The position numbers and the translations under genes are program-made. A stretch of 64,000 nt of DNA from Euclidia mi (lineage: Eukaryota > Arthropoda > Insecta > Lepidoptera > Erebidae): contig OX123182.2 of the NCBI GenBank assembly GCA_944739405.2, positions 14,643,326-14,707,325 of the forward strand. Direction: 5' to 3'. This document shows positions 32,816-43,472 of this stretch, in pieces (position 1 is the first letter of the stretch; every line of letters begins with the position of its first letter). Below the pieces are notes generated by a model. That model was not told the DNA's origin, searched no databases, and saw only the letters and a list, made by a program, of their open reading frames with translations.

Positions 32816-33941
32816 AGAATTTCAATGGAAAGAGGTTATTCCGTCTGACCAAAGAAATGACATTCTAAGGGAGAATCATTCTTCGCCCACTGCTGGACAT
32901 CTGGGTATTTTTAAGTATGTCTTAAAAATACCCAGAAAACGTCTCGCACTTAATTACTTTTGGCCTGGTATGTACACTGATGTTGTCAAGTTCGTCAGTT
33001 CATGTGAACCTTGTATCACCCATAAACACCAAAATCACCCAAATTTAGGTCTAATGGGAAAACCCAAATCATGTCAAAAGCCCTTTCAGACGATTAGTAT
33101 TGATTTGATTGGTCCATTGCCTCCCAGCAGGAAACAAAACACTTTTATATTTGTGGTCAGTTGTTGTTTCTCTAAATATTCTTTACTTTTCCCCATTATA
33201 CGGGCAACTGCAGAAGTGATAACAAAAATTCTCGAGGAAAATGTATTTTTGGTGCATGGAATTCCATCTACTATAGTTTTGGATAACGGTAAACAATTTA
33301 TTAGCGCAACCTTTAAAAGTATGTTGTCAAAATATAAAATTCCAAATTTGCATTTTACATCGTTGTATACTCCCCACGTTAACTCAGTTGAACGTTACAA
33401 CAAAACCATTATGACAGCTATTTCAACTTTCATAGAATCTGATCATCGAATCTGGGACACTCTAATCACTAAAGTTCAATTCGCCCTTAACTGCGCAGTT
33501 AGTGAGGTTACTGGTTATTCTCCTAATTTCCTTGTTTTTGGTAGGGAGGTCATAACATGTGGTTCTCAGTATATTGATAAGGAATTTAATTCCGATATGG
33601 TGCTTGAACCACGGGACGGCTATGCCGAAACTTTAGGCTATTTATCTTCTATTTTCGAGAAGGTACATTCAGCTCTGTTGTCGGCCCACCAACGAAATTG
33701 TTCATCTTTTAATCTTCGCCGTAAACAGGCAGAATTCAATGTCGGTGATATAGTTTGGCGCAGAACGTTTCATCTTAGTGATAAGGATAAATACTTTAGC
33801 AAGAAATTGGCGCCTAAATTTATTAAATGTAAGATTGCCTCAAAAAAATCACCTCTAGTATACAAACTTAACGACATGGCTGGAAAACCTTTAGGCGATT
33901 GGCACATCAAGGATTTAAAGTTGATTAATTACAAAGAATAA
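32808..33941 (+). pseudogene. inner Gypsy integrase
   Basis: The H2C2 zinc region starts at LTREFQWKEVIPSD and includes SPTAGHLGIF and CEPC (33,005). Catalytic DDE residues: SIDLIGPL (33,099), VLDNGKQF (33,280) and VNSVERYNK (33,381). The C-terminal part has FNVGDIVWRRTF. An open frame covers 32,970-33,941, but it is out of phase with RNase H. A 15-bp inverted duplication at 32,901-32,935 adds a few residues in frame between the zinc-binding histidine and cysteine pairs. Confidence 0.88.
32901..32935. repeat. 15-bp perfect hairpin inside integrase
   Basis: CTGGGTATTTTTAAG and its exact reverse complement flank a 5-nt spacer. The second arm looks inserted, since family members run from GIFK almost directly into KRLALNYFWPGM. 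Confidence 0.85.
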
Positions 33942-35130
33942 GAAAAGTATAAAAACAACAATAAGAATACCTTCTACCTATTCATTGTTCAATTTTTTTC
34001 AAACGAACGTTTCTAATTTATATTACCGTTTGTAGTAGTGCCTACTATAAATTGATATTTTCTGTGGTGGGTAGCAAATATTTTTTTTCTCGTAAACAAT
34101 ACTATTTTTCAAATTGCTGCGCAATTGTGTACTCAAATGTTATGTTGAACATTGTTTTAAAAAATACTAACCATAAACTAAATATATTGTTTTTTACCCT
34201 GTGATCAGTGGTTAAAAGGTCGCTATTAGCTGAGCATACAAGTTCGATTCTCGCATGTGTATTTTCTTTCCGCAAATCTATTTGTTGAAATGCATCTTGA
34301 TTGGCGTATTGTTTTTCGCCGTGCCTTGTTCTGAAGTTCTGTTGTTATTCTTAATTCTGTATAAATTCCATAATCAAATTGTTATTATAGGTACTTTATA
34401 AACGATCATGGTGATTAACCGTGCGTCGCGAGCTCGGAACAGTCGAATAGTACCTACCATTTAGATCGTACCTAGTTGTCGTTATGACGCACGCGCGTTC
34501 ACTCAGCGACGCGCCGATAAATAAGTGCCTAACTAATGACTCACCATTGTTTACATTCAAAAGGTGGTTACTGGTCGTGTTCTAGTTATTAATTAGAGCA
34601 AAATATTTATTAATTTATTTCTTTTGACATTGAGCGGTCCGGTCGTGTCTGCGGCTTGTATTATTTTTGTTCATCTTTACGAAAAATCTGTTGTTATACC
34701 TAACTATATTCAAAAAGTTTACTTATCTAGTGGCAAAGGCCGAACCCAAGATTTATAAGTCGTAGGGCTAGATCAAGTTTCTTATATCTACAAATCATTA
34801 TTACCTAATAATTATCCTAAGCGCTTCTCCATAGATTGTTATCTTTAATATTAGGCTATTACACTGGCCTCGGCATTTACATGTAGGTATGTGTGATGAA
34901 TTATGAATGATAAATGTTTATGTTCAAATTCAGACTGCCGTTGTACGCGTGAAGAATGCAGGCGTGGGTCATTATTATTTAGGTATCCTAATTAGCGTAT
35001 AGGATTGTCACTTGTTCAAGGTACTCAGGCCCTTGTTTTCTCTAATTTCAGGGAGTATCTTCAGGGCTGCTACGCCCGTTGGGCTAGGGAATTTTCCTTA
35101 GGAAAAATCCCGGCCTAACGGGGGGGGGGG
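33942..35130 (+). other. inner Gypsy long 3' non-coding region with PPT
   Basis: About 1.2 kb with no open frame of note and no env. A stem (35,075-35,097 with 35,102-35,122, about 20 bp with mismatches) lies directly before an 11-base G run (35,120-35,130) that ends at the 3' LTR and serves as polypurine tract. Positions 34,200-34,255 contain a tRNA-like phrase (AAGTTCGATTCTCGC). Confidence 0.65.
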
Positions 35131-35528
35131 TGTGACGTCACATCGCGCTCCTGCGCCGCGAGCCTCGCTACGAGTGACGCACAGCAATGGGCCGCTCCCT
35201 CGCGCCCCTCCGCGCCAGCCCTATAAATACAGGGGACACACGAGGCTTCGTCCCTTTTGCTCCGGCCAGCACCACCGAGTTGAGTACAAGATCATCTGAA
35301 GACCTGTGAAGTGCCAACGCCGCCCACGCCCGGGATAATTTGTCTCTTCTGTTAGCCTTAATCGTCAGTTCTTTTTTGTATCGAATAACTGGAATAATAA
35401 CGCGAGTTTAAACTTTCCTGGTGATATTTTTTATTTATTTCCCGTAAGTCAACCTAATTATCTCTCTTTAATTGCTCGGCGAGTGATCGATCCCGGCTAC
35501 CCCGTGGAAATCAATCACTCGTGCGACA
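35131..35528 (+). repeat. inner Gypsy 3' LTR
   Basis: 398 bp, one substitution relative to the 5' LTR (the GCCGGCCC segment reads GCCAGCCC here). It is followed by target duplication AGTA. Confidence 0.97.
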
Positions 35529-35532
35529 AGTA

Positions 35533-35648
35533 TAAATTAATTTAAGTAGCTTTGATTTTTCTTATAAAAACTTACTTATAATTATTTTAAGTTAATAAAC
35601 ATTTTTTTCTCCAAAAGGGGAAGGGTAGCAGACCTTTTTCGGGGGAGT
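35533..35648 (+). other. outer Gypsy 3' UTR remainder and polypurine tract
   Basis: Continuation of the outer element after the nested insertion. Purine-rich AAAAGGGGAAGGG (about 35,614-35,626) and GGGGGAG (35,641-35,647) precede the LTR. Confidence 0.65.
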
Positions 35649-35862
35649 TGTAAAGTAATGAAATTTGATATTACGAATTTATTGTAGTAATAAGTTCACA
35701 TCTCACGTGTACTGAATATTGCAAACTTGCAACTTACAATTAGGTACTGCGCAATTAGGCATTTACTTTATTTTGTATTTAATAAGTTTTAAGTATTCAA
35801 ATAAATGACACGAAACGAGTAACATGTTTCATTGGAGTCACCTCAAACCCCGACATATTTCA
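35649..35862 (+). repeat. outer Gypsy 3' LTR
   Basis: 214 bp, three substitutions from the 5' LTR. It is followed by target duplication GGTG and then by prostaglandin reductase coding sequence. Confidence 0.96.
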
Positions 35863-36678
35863 GGTGACTTCAAACTCGTTGAGTATGAACTGCCTTCCAT
35901 TAAGAGAAGGGGATATCCCGTCAAAGTGGAATGGGTCAGTGTAGACCCTTACATGAGAGCCCACAACAAAAGATACAAAGTGTCTTACAAAGAATTTGGT
36001 TACCAAATTGGAATTATTCAAGAATCCAAACAATCTGACTATCCATTGCATGCATTTCAACCACTACAAGCTACCTGATCTACAGGGACTGCCAGTTTCT
36101 TACGGAAGCCGTGCAGTCGGCAGGCCTGGAGCCACAGCTTACTTTGGTCTTCTTGAAATATGTAAACCGAAAACTGGCAAAACTATTGTTGTAACCACTG
36201 CTGCTGGAGCCGTTGGATCAATATTGGGACAGATAACTAAAATCCTGGGATGCCGAGTCATTGGGCTTACGAGAGATAAGAACAAAGTGAAATGGCTGCA
36301 GGAGGGACTAGGTTTCGATAAGTGTTCAACTACCAGAAAGAGGACGTCGCTGCGGTCCTGAAGGATGCAGCTCCTGACGGTGTTGACTGCTATTTCGACA
36401 ACGTCAGTGGTGATCTAAGCTACCTCATCATGAACCAAATGAACTCTAACGGAAGAGTGGTGATTTGTGGCAGTGCCAACAGTTACAACGACGAACCCAG
36501 TAGGATGATAAAAACGACAATCCTACTGCCGGTGATACTTGCAAAGCAGCTTTCAGTCCAAGGTTTCATTGTACTCAGATGGATAGATCGGTGGCCAGAA
36601 GCATGCGACCAACTCATCAAATGGATTAAGAGTGGTAAATTAAAGGTCAGCGAGAAAATTACTGAGGGTCTTTCGTAG
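35863..36678 (+). pseudogene. prostaglandin reductase-like pseudogene, main part
   Basis: Continues the N-terminus at 22,607. Recognisable segments are VKVEWVSVDPYMRA (substrate-domain start), a frame change near 36,060 with an apparent loss of some 20-30 residues, YKLPDLQGLPVSYG, GATAYFGLLEICKPKTGKT, the dinucleotide-binding AAGAVGSILGQ (AxxGxxG), a second frameshift near 36,320 (FDKC/FNYQ), then APDGVDCYFDNVSGDL and VQGFIVLRWIDRW. It ends at TEGLS and a stop, about 40 residues short of family members (about 330 aa). The whole coding region is uninterrupted by introns, which suggests a processed copy, though no poly(A) tract is seen. It was probably inactive before or independent of the LTR insertion. 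Confidence 0.9.
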
Positions 36679-37187
36679 AATTAAGTAAATAATCATTTGT
36701 TTATTAAAACTGTTGCAATCCTAAGTAGAACTTTTATTTGGATAACCATTTAATCAAAGGGTATCTTATAATAGAAGGTTTTGATTTTGTATACTTAACA
36801 ATAACATTTTTGTGAATTAACTTTGTAAACACGCTTCCATATCGTTATCGTAGGCTGATAAAATAATTGTACTGACTGTCAAAACAAATCTTTCTAAGAT
36901 CTTATTAGCTTTGGGTTCAACAAGTAAATCAGTATCAAAATACTCCTCCACAAAGATCCTTTATTTCAGTAAATACTCGCTTTTAAGAAATAGTTCCCCT
37001 CCGTAGGACGTGCCACTTTTCACTGCTGCAGCACTTAGTTCAATTTTGAGCGTGTGTAACTTCGTTCTCACGAAGATTGCTGAGATGCACTGCACGTTTC
37101 TCACCAAACCAGAGGACAGTTTGTTACTGAAAGGTAACAATATTTTGACATAGGCGAGCAAATGTAGGCGCAATACTCAAAAAATAA
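36679..37187. other. intergenic, no gene seen
   Basis: AT-rich. A 70-codon minus-strand frame at 36,961-37,173 has no recognisable features. Confidence 0.45.
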
Positions 37188-37290
37188 GCTTAAAAACAAT
37201 AACCCGACTAAGAAAAAAGGGGATCTAAAAGGACGAAACAAGAAAATAGCTCACTATAAGTAAATAAATGCTCAATCTGAAGCCGTGGTC
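37188..37290. mobile_element. foldback MITE, left half only
   Basis: Matches the left half of the element at 51,345-51,685 (AGGGGATCT, GACGAAACAAGAAAATAGCTC, GCCGTGGTCGCA phrases). It is joined directly to the repeat that follows. Confidence 0.6.
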
Positions 37291-37530
37291 GCAAGTTTAA
37301 TTTTTTTTGTGGTTGGAATATGAAGTATAAATTCCGTAATATAAAATTTTGATAAAATGTATATAGCCTATGGCACCGGGCCATTATTACGAATCTATTG
37401 ACACCCCATTTTTTAAAATTGGTTCAGTAGTTTAGGTGCTACGGCGGAACATGCAAACATACATACATACCTACATAGACTGCCAAAAACATTACCCTTC
37501 CTTTTGGCTTCGCCGTAGTCAGGTAAAAAC
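37291..37530 (+). repeat. dispersed repeat R
   Basis: Similar to 52,480-52,675 in the same orientation. Shared phrases are GAGGTATAAATTCCGTAAT-type (AAGTATAAATTCCGTAATAT here), TTGATAAAAT and ACCCTTCCTTTTGGCTTCGC. The end GGCTTCGCCGTAGTC is familiar from lepidopteran repeats. The class is not certain. Confidence 0.6.
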
Positions 37531-38398
37531 AAATACATACCTATGAAAACACCATTTCATATATTTTCTACCTCCAGCAGACAGCCTCCCTACGTATGTT
37601 TTATAAGTATCAAAAGAACACAATTATATGCAAACCTTTGATACAACAACGGGCACAATTATATGCAAACCTTTGATATTACAAGGCGTTATTGGAGCCC
37701 TATCAGCATTAAATGGCCTGTGATACGCTAATAAGGCGCACGCTCCGACCTTTTCTCTATTCAACAATTGCGGCCGCGATTTGTACAACCGCTTTTATGT
37801 ACTACAAAATGAAGATAACATGGCTACATACGTTCGTATTGTGTTTGTGAGGCAGATGCTTATTGTTAGAGACAGAAATACAACATAGGTACAAAAGATG
37901 TCGACTTTAACATGAAGATCGTATGAGAGTTTAATTTTGATATAACTAAACATGCATGTCATCGCAATTGTTAGCTGGAATAGACGTGATATTAGTATAT
38001 CACGGATAGCAAATCTTTTACCTCTCCTTTGATTTGACGATGACACTCTAGTGAGTGTCATCGTCAAATCAAAGGAGAGGTAAAAGATTTGCTATCCGAA
38101 ATGTAGTAGCAAAACCTAATTATTTTACAGCGCAGTAGGTTTATAATTTGATTACTTTAAGTCGATTTACTGTAGAAAGGTTAGGAAAATTCCACCACAA
38201 CTGGCCAATGTACGAGTTATTCCCTATACGAGTGAGTTAGGCTAGCTGTCCAATAGAGCGGACAGGCAACTAATAGGAATCCGTAAAACTTAGCTGCGGA
38301 GCTTTTACGAATTTTGATTGGTTGTTCTATATTCAGTTTATTGATAAATTTAACTAGATACTTAGGAACTACCTACATGTGAGACATGAGATGAAATT
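37531..38398. other. intergenic, no gene seen except a palindrome
   Basis: No coding signal. Contains the 46-bp-arm palindrome at 38,003-38,098 and the BEL/Pao target site at its right edge. Confidence 0.45.
38003..38098. repeat. perfect palindrome with 46-bp arms and 4-nt loop
   Basis: Arms 38,003-38,048 and 38,053-38,098 are exact reverse complements separated by TAGT. No flanking target duplication or transposon end is seen. Confidence 0.95.
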
Positions 38399-38403
38399 CT
38401 TAC

Positions 38404-38994
38404 TGTTTGAAATAGAATTAGTTTTTATTATAAGTCAAATCGATTAGATCGATTGATAACATTTTGTTTAGTCTATTGAAAATTTCTGACAATGGTCACA
38501 CTAAACTGTCACTTCCGTCCGCTTGAAAAATTAAGACGCCGTTTTGCTCTCTCGCGTAGAATATTGTAATAAAATTGGAAGTATTGGAACCCGTTTGAGT
38601 GCCGCTTCTTTAATCAGCTGGCATCGGTTTACTTGTGACCAAGGATAAGTTGTATCTTAGTGAACATTTGTGAAATATTGAACTTTGTAAAACACGTGTG
38701 TGAATTCCTGATTGGTGCCCGAGGAGAAGGACTTCGCCGAATTGTACACTGGTATCTATTCGATTCTCTTGTTATTTTAGCCAAAATTATAAGTTAATCT
38801 ATAGGTCCACTTCAAGAACATCACCAGGAGATATAAGGTAAAATTTTCACATAACTACATTATAATTTGTCATCGCTGAGAATCTCAGCAATATATGTCA
38901 GACATTTGATTGCTTTAGGACAACTGGATGAATATCAATTAGCTTCCACTGTGCCTACAACCAATTCCCAGTAAGCCTACGGTAATTCTAGACA
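38404..38994 (+). repeat. BEL/Pao 5' LTR
   Basis: Starts TGTTTGAAATAG and ends TTCTAGACA. Contains the palindrome GCTGAGAATCTCAGC at 38,875-38,889 and a splice-donor-like AAGGTAAAA at 38,836-38,844. A TTGGTGCAGAGC string about 5 nt after the LTR may be the primer site. Confidence 0.95.
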
Positions 38995-39722
38995 TAATTT
39001 TGGTGCAGAGCTGTAGTTGAAATTTAGCCGCTGTTGCATTACTGAGTATAAACTCAGACTGGTATGAGCTTGTATCTTATCACCTTGTAGACAGTATTGT
39101 AGTGTTTGTCAGGTCAGTTATTGTCTAAAATACATAATATTTAATTGTATAAGTTGACCTAGATAATTTGAAACACATTGTCACATAACCTCAATCAGTA
39201 ATTGTTGATTTGTATTGTTGAAAAATCTAACTTAAATTTGTTGTTGCATTAATAAGTCAGTTTGTTTGGATACATAACAGCTGAATGTATCAATAAGTTT
39301 AGTAAATTTAGTTCATTGCATATATTCATAAACATAACAACCAACTTGACCTTGCCACTTGGGCGGGTCACATTAATAAACTTTGTTTTGTTATAATATA
39401 GATAATATTGCTAGGTAACACATATTCTGTGCTTACTTACTATTGTATATCTTAAATAACACAGTTAGTCTGTCTGTTGCAAATAATTAATTAAGTTGAA
39501 GTTTCAACTTTATTAATTTGTTATGAGTTATAACTTTTGATAACTTTTGTGTTTGTTTCAATATACTGAAACTTTTAATTTTGCTGGGCAGTAAATACCT
39601 GTCACTTGCCTGCACTTGCAGTAAACAGGCTAATACTTTGTTGGTTTCAAAGAATTAAGAAAAATTAAGTTTTGATTGTTAATTTTATTTAACGCTCGTC
39701 CGGGCTCTTTTGAAGTTTGATT
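38995..39722 (+). other. BEL/Pao 5' leader, no gene seen
   Basis: AT-rich leader of about 0.7 kb between LTR and gag ATG, without coding signal. Confidence 0.6.
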
Positions 39723-41351
39723 ATGTCAGCTATCAAGGACTTGCGTGCGGCTGCTGGTGGTATTGCATCAGATTTGCGCTGGTTTGCCTCGGCCAGTGCT
39801 TTAGTGAACCGGCCTGATCGCCAGCAGGCCTTACTTCATAGGTACGAGCGGATCGATGATCGCCTGGCAAGTGTGGAACAGCAGTTCCGCACTTTCAGCG
39901 CTTGCTGTCTTGAAGTGTCAGTCACTGATTTCACTGCTGACCAGCGAAATAAGGTCAGTGAAGACTATGCCCAGGTCTTAGACCTGTATGATGCTGTCTC
40001 CAATAGTGCGAGACAACTAGTTGCCGATAGGGAAGGGCAACCCGGCCTGAAGCAGGAGCTTCCTAGGTCAGCACCGGGGCTGGTGAGTAGGCTCCCCCAC
40101 TTTGGACCTCCCCCATTTTGATGGCTGCCTAGGAAGATACCTGGGCTTCGTTAATTTGTTCGACAGCCTAGTCAATGATAGGGCTGACCTTCGGCCGGCA
40201 CAAAAGTTGGCCTATCTAATGTCGGTTCTGGATGGGGAGGCTAAGGGCCTCATCCAGCATCTGCCCGTGTCTGACGAGGCGTACCAGACGGCTCGGGACC
40301 TAATTACCCGTAGGTACCATAATAAACGTGGCCTCGCCGACACGCACATCGAGCAGATTTTGGGTTTGCTGACGCTCACCCGGGTCTCTGGGTTGCGCAC
40401 CTAACTTTTGAACCCGCTTTTGGTGGCCATCAACGCACTTAAGTGCCTTGACCTGCCCGTGGACCAATGGTCCTATCTATTGGTGCACATTGTGTTAAAG
40501 AAGCTGCCTGCCGACCTGAGGTCGCGTTTTGAACAGCGCTTTGGTGGGGATAGCGCGACCCATCTGCCCCCCTTTGCTGACCTGGAGAGGTTCCTGGAGG
40601 ATGAGTGCCGGGTCTTGGACAACTCCGGTGGTGATACGCCGGCTAAGACGCAGCCGCCCAAGGTCAAGGAGCAGGCTCGCGTTCACACCCGAGCCAGTGT
40701 TGACCGGCGCCCTCCTCGCTTTGCGGTCACGCAGAGCCCAGCGGAGTGCTCCTACTGCAAGGTCACGGGGTACAGAACGGCCAGTTGTAGGGCATTCTTG
40801 GACCTACATGTCGCCTCTCGTAGGCGCATCGCGAATGCCCGCCGCCTTTGCTTCTCTTGTTTGGGGTCCCACTACCAGCGAGACTGCCCAAACTCTCACC
40901 CCTGTCCTCACTGTGGAGGACAGCATTTGGACATTCTCTGTATGAATGCCAGAGAGGTTGGCCGCTGTCCAACCAGCCAACGCCGCGCACGGGCGGGTGT
41001 TTTGAAGGTGGCAGCCGAGGCTCAGCGGCGCGTAGCTGAGAGTCGCCTCGCTCAATTGATGGCCACTCGCCCCGCTTGGAGAACCGTAGCGTGCGCACGC
41101 CTCCTCTCTCTCGCGCATCTGAATGTGCTGTTCAGCGTCACCAGCACCATGACTGCTGCCCCAGGTATTCCCCTCCTTTGGCGGAGCGTCCCCGCCTTGA
41201 CTCGCGCCCACCTCGTTTTGGGCGGGTGCGTCATTATGACCCACCACAGATGGCGCGTGGATCGAGTCATCGCGCTTTTGAGGACTTCAAGCCGCACCCT
41301 CGTTTTGACTTGCCTGGTCCTGGCCAACGGTCGCCGCCCAGGCAACAATAG
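39723..41351 (+). pseudogene. BEL/Pao gag
   Basis: From ATG 39,723: MSAIKDLRAAAGGIASDLRW, then a helical region. After a frameshift near 40,090 come LPHFDGCLGRYLGFVNLFDS and LAYLMSVLDGEAKGLIQHLP, the DUF1759 gag pattern of Pao elements. A TAA at 40,402-40,404 interrupts in frame. Zinc knuckles: CSYCKVTGYRTASC, CFSCLGSHYQRDC and CPHCGGQHLDILC (40,749-40,943). Another shift near 41,000-41,070 brings the frame into phase with pol, and a TAG stands at 41,349-41,351. The GC content is clearly higher than in the surroundings. Confidence 0.88.
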
Positions 41352-43472
41352 GTCATTGACCCCTGCCCTATAACGCCAACCTCCCCCATTGAGACCGTTA
41401 TCCTACCAACGGTTGCTGTTAGGGTCTGGGGACCCACGGGGACCTCTGTTGTTGTCCGTGCTATATTGGACACAGGTTCACAAGGTTGCATTGTTTCCAC
41501 TTATTTGGTAGGGCAGGTTAAATTAAATATGGGCTCTTTTCCGAATTGTATAAGGGGCATAGGTGACGTAGCCTCTAATGTTGAAGGGCAAGTTAAGGTT
41601 TTGTTTGGCCCTGTTGAATCTTCACACCCGAGGATTAAAACCTCGGCTATTATGTTTAAGAATATTTTGGGTATGCACCCACAGAGGCAGCTACCCGCTG
41701 CTGTGGTGAATTTGACATCGGGATTGAAACTGGCAGACCCCAAATTTGACACACCGGGACATATCGACTTGTTGATTGGCTCTGATGTCCTCGATGGAAT
41801 TTTGATTGGTGGGAAACGGGTCTTGGTGCCAAATGGTTTGACTGCCATCCCGACCATATTTGGATTTGCTTTGATGGGACCTGTACCTAGGGACCCCTCT
41901 CCACCCGAACTTGATAATTTGTTGGCTGTAGGCTCCGCTCTCTCTGATGCGGTTCAGAGGTTTTGGGAAGTAGAGGAGCCCCCTCAAGCTGCCCGTTTGA
42001 ATCCAGAACATGAGGAGTGCGAGCTGTTCTTCCAGAACAACACTGGTCGACTCCGTTCTGGTCGGATCATTACAAAGCTGCCTTTTCTGTCTGTTCGGCC
42101 TCCGCTTGGTGAGTCACGACCTTTAGCCGAAAAGAGATTGTTGGCTATGGAGCGCCGCATGGGTCGTGATCCGGAGCTCAGACAGAAGTACATTGAGTTC
42201 ATGAGAGAATATGAACAGTTGGGACACATGTCCGTGTCAAATTTGGATTGGCGTTCGGTGGAGCATTACTTTCTCCCGCATCATGCGGTATTGAAGCCAT
42301 CAACTGGCAAGCTGCGCACAGTGTTTTATGGTTCTGCGCAGACTTCAACAGGCGTATCCTTGAACCAGTGCTTGCATTCTGGTCCTAAGTTGGTCAAGGA
42401 CCTTTGTGACGTCATCACCAGCTTCCGGCGACATCAGGTTGTCTTTGTGGCCGATATAAAAATGATGTTCAGGCAGTCGATTATCCACCCTGATGACCGT
42501 CGCTTCCAGCTGATCCTTTGGAGAGAGTCTCCTCGTGATCCCATGGTCGTCTACGAGCTCAATACTAATACGTACGGGTTAAGGTCAAGCCCCTACTTGG
42601 CAATACGTTCTCTTTGGGAGCTCGCACACCGCGAAGGCTTACGTTTCCCAAGAGCCTCCGCCATCTTGAAAGATGATATTTACGTCGATGACATTTGCTC
42701 GGGCGCCTCAACAGTGGACGAGGCGATCCTCCTGCGGGACGAATTGATAGGTATTTTGGCCTCCGCTGGTTATGAGTTGCGCAAATGGATTTCCAACTCA
42801 CCAGCGCTTTTGGAAGGCTTGCCAGAGGATCATCAGCAAGATCCACATCTATTTGAGATTGCTGACAACCCCGCCATGATGGCTGTTCTCGGCGTTCAGT
42901 ACAGACCAGTCCAAGACATCTTTACATATAACGTAGACTTGAAATTGCCGTATTCTTGGACTAAACGTCTCGTATTGTCTACTGTCGCCAGAACCTTTGA
43001 TCCGAACGGCTGGATTTGTCCTATCATATTTTGGGCAAAATGCTTCTTGCAGAAGCTTTGGACAGCAGGATTGACCTGGGACGAACCTCTACACGGCACT
43101 CTTGTTGAGGAATGGACCTCTTTTGTATCCTCACTTCCTGCCGTCAACGAGATCTCCTTGCCTCGTCCCATCCTTCCTCCCGGGAAGTACAAGGCCACCC
43201 TTCACGGGTTTTGTGATGCCTCGGAACGTGGTCACGCGGCCGTGGTGTACTTGCGCACAGTTAGTGCATCAGGTCAGGTGAGGGTTTCCCTGATCATGGC
43301 GAAGAGCAAGGTCGCACCCCTTCGGACATCTCTGACCATCCCAAAATTGGAGCTCTCGGGAGCAGCCCTACTAGTACGCTTGTTGAACCACGTGTCCAGT
43401 ACTTTGGGTAAAAGCATTTGCATTAATGGACCTACGCCTGGACAGACAGCCAAATTGTTATTTGTTGGTTGA
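41352..43472 (+). pseudogene. BEL/Pao pol: protease, RT, RNase H
   Basis: A long open frame. Protease: RAILDTGSQGCIVS (41,460; DTG triad). RT: HYFLPHHAVLKPSTGKLRTV, LNQCLHSGPKLVKDLCD, FVADIKMMFRQ (motif A), YGLRSSPYLAIRSL (motif B) and catalytic DIYVDDICSG (42,680). Connection and RNase H: LSTVARTFDPNGWICPII, GFCDASERGHAAVVYLR and KSKVAPLRTSLTIPKLEL. The frame ends at 43,472 through a shift near 43,420, where another frame continues with YAWTDSQIVICWLK. Confidence 0.92.

Larger units (their letters stand above)
28492..35528 (+). mobile_element. Ty3/Gypsy LTR retrotransposon (inner, nested element)
   Basis: LTRs of 398 bp differ at one base. 4-bp target duplications AGTA (28,488-28,491 and 35,529-35,532) lie in the 3' UTR of the outer Gypsy, so this element is younger. 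Order: LTR, Lys-type primer site, gag with zinc knuckles, protease-RT-RNase H-integrase, a 1.2-kb non-coding 3' region, G11 tract, LTR. One in-frame stop and one A-run frameshift break pol. No env is seen. Confidence 0.96.
22668..35862 (+). mobile_element. Ty3/Gypsy LTR retrotransposon (outer element), interrupted
   Basis: Complete structure: 214-bp LTRs that differ at three positions, a primer-binding site directly after the 5' LTR, gag, pol in the order protease-RT-RNase H-integrase, and a polypurine tract before the 3' LTR. It is flanked by GGTG duplications (22,664-22,667 and 35,863-35,866). The pol order and 4-bp duplication fit Ty3/Gypsy. A second Gypsy element sits in its 3' UTR at 28,492-35,528; without it the element would be about 6.2 kb. 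Frameshifts and in-frame stops make it non-autonomous now. Confidence 0.95.

Noticed and set aside
33942..35130. An env gene in the inner Gypsy, which would make it errantivirus-like
   Set aside because: No open frame, signal peptide or membrane segment was found between integrase and LTR.
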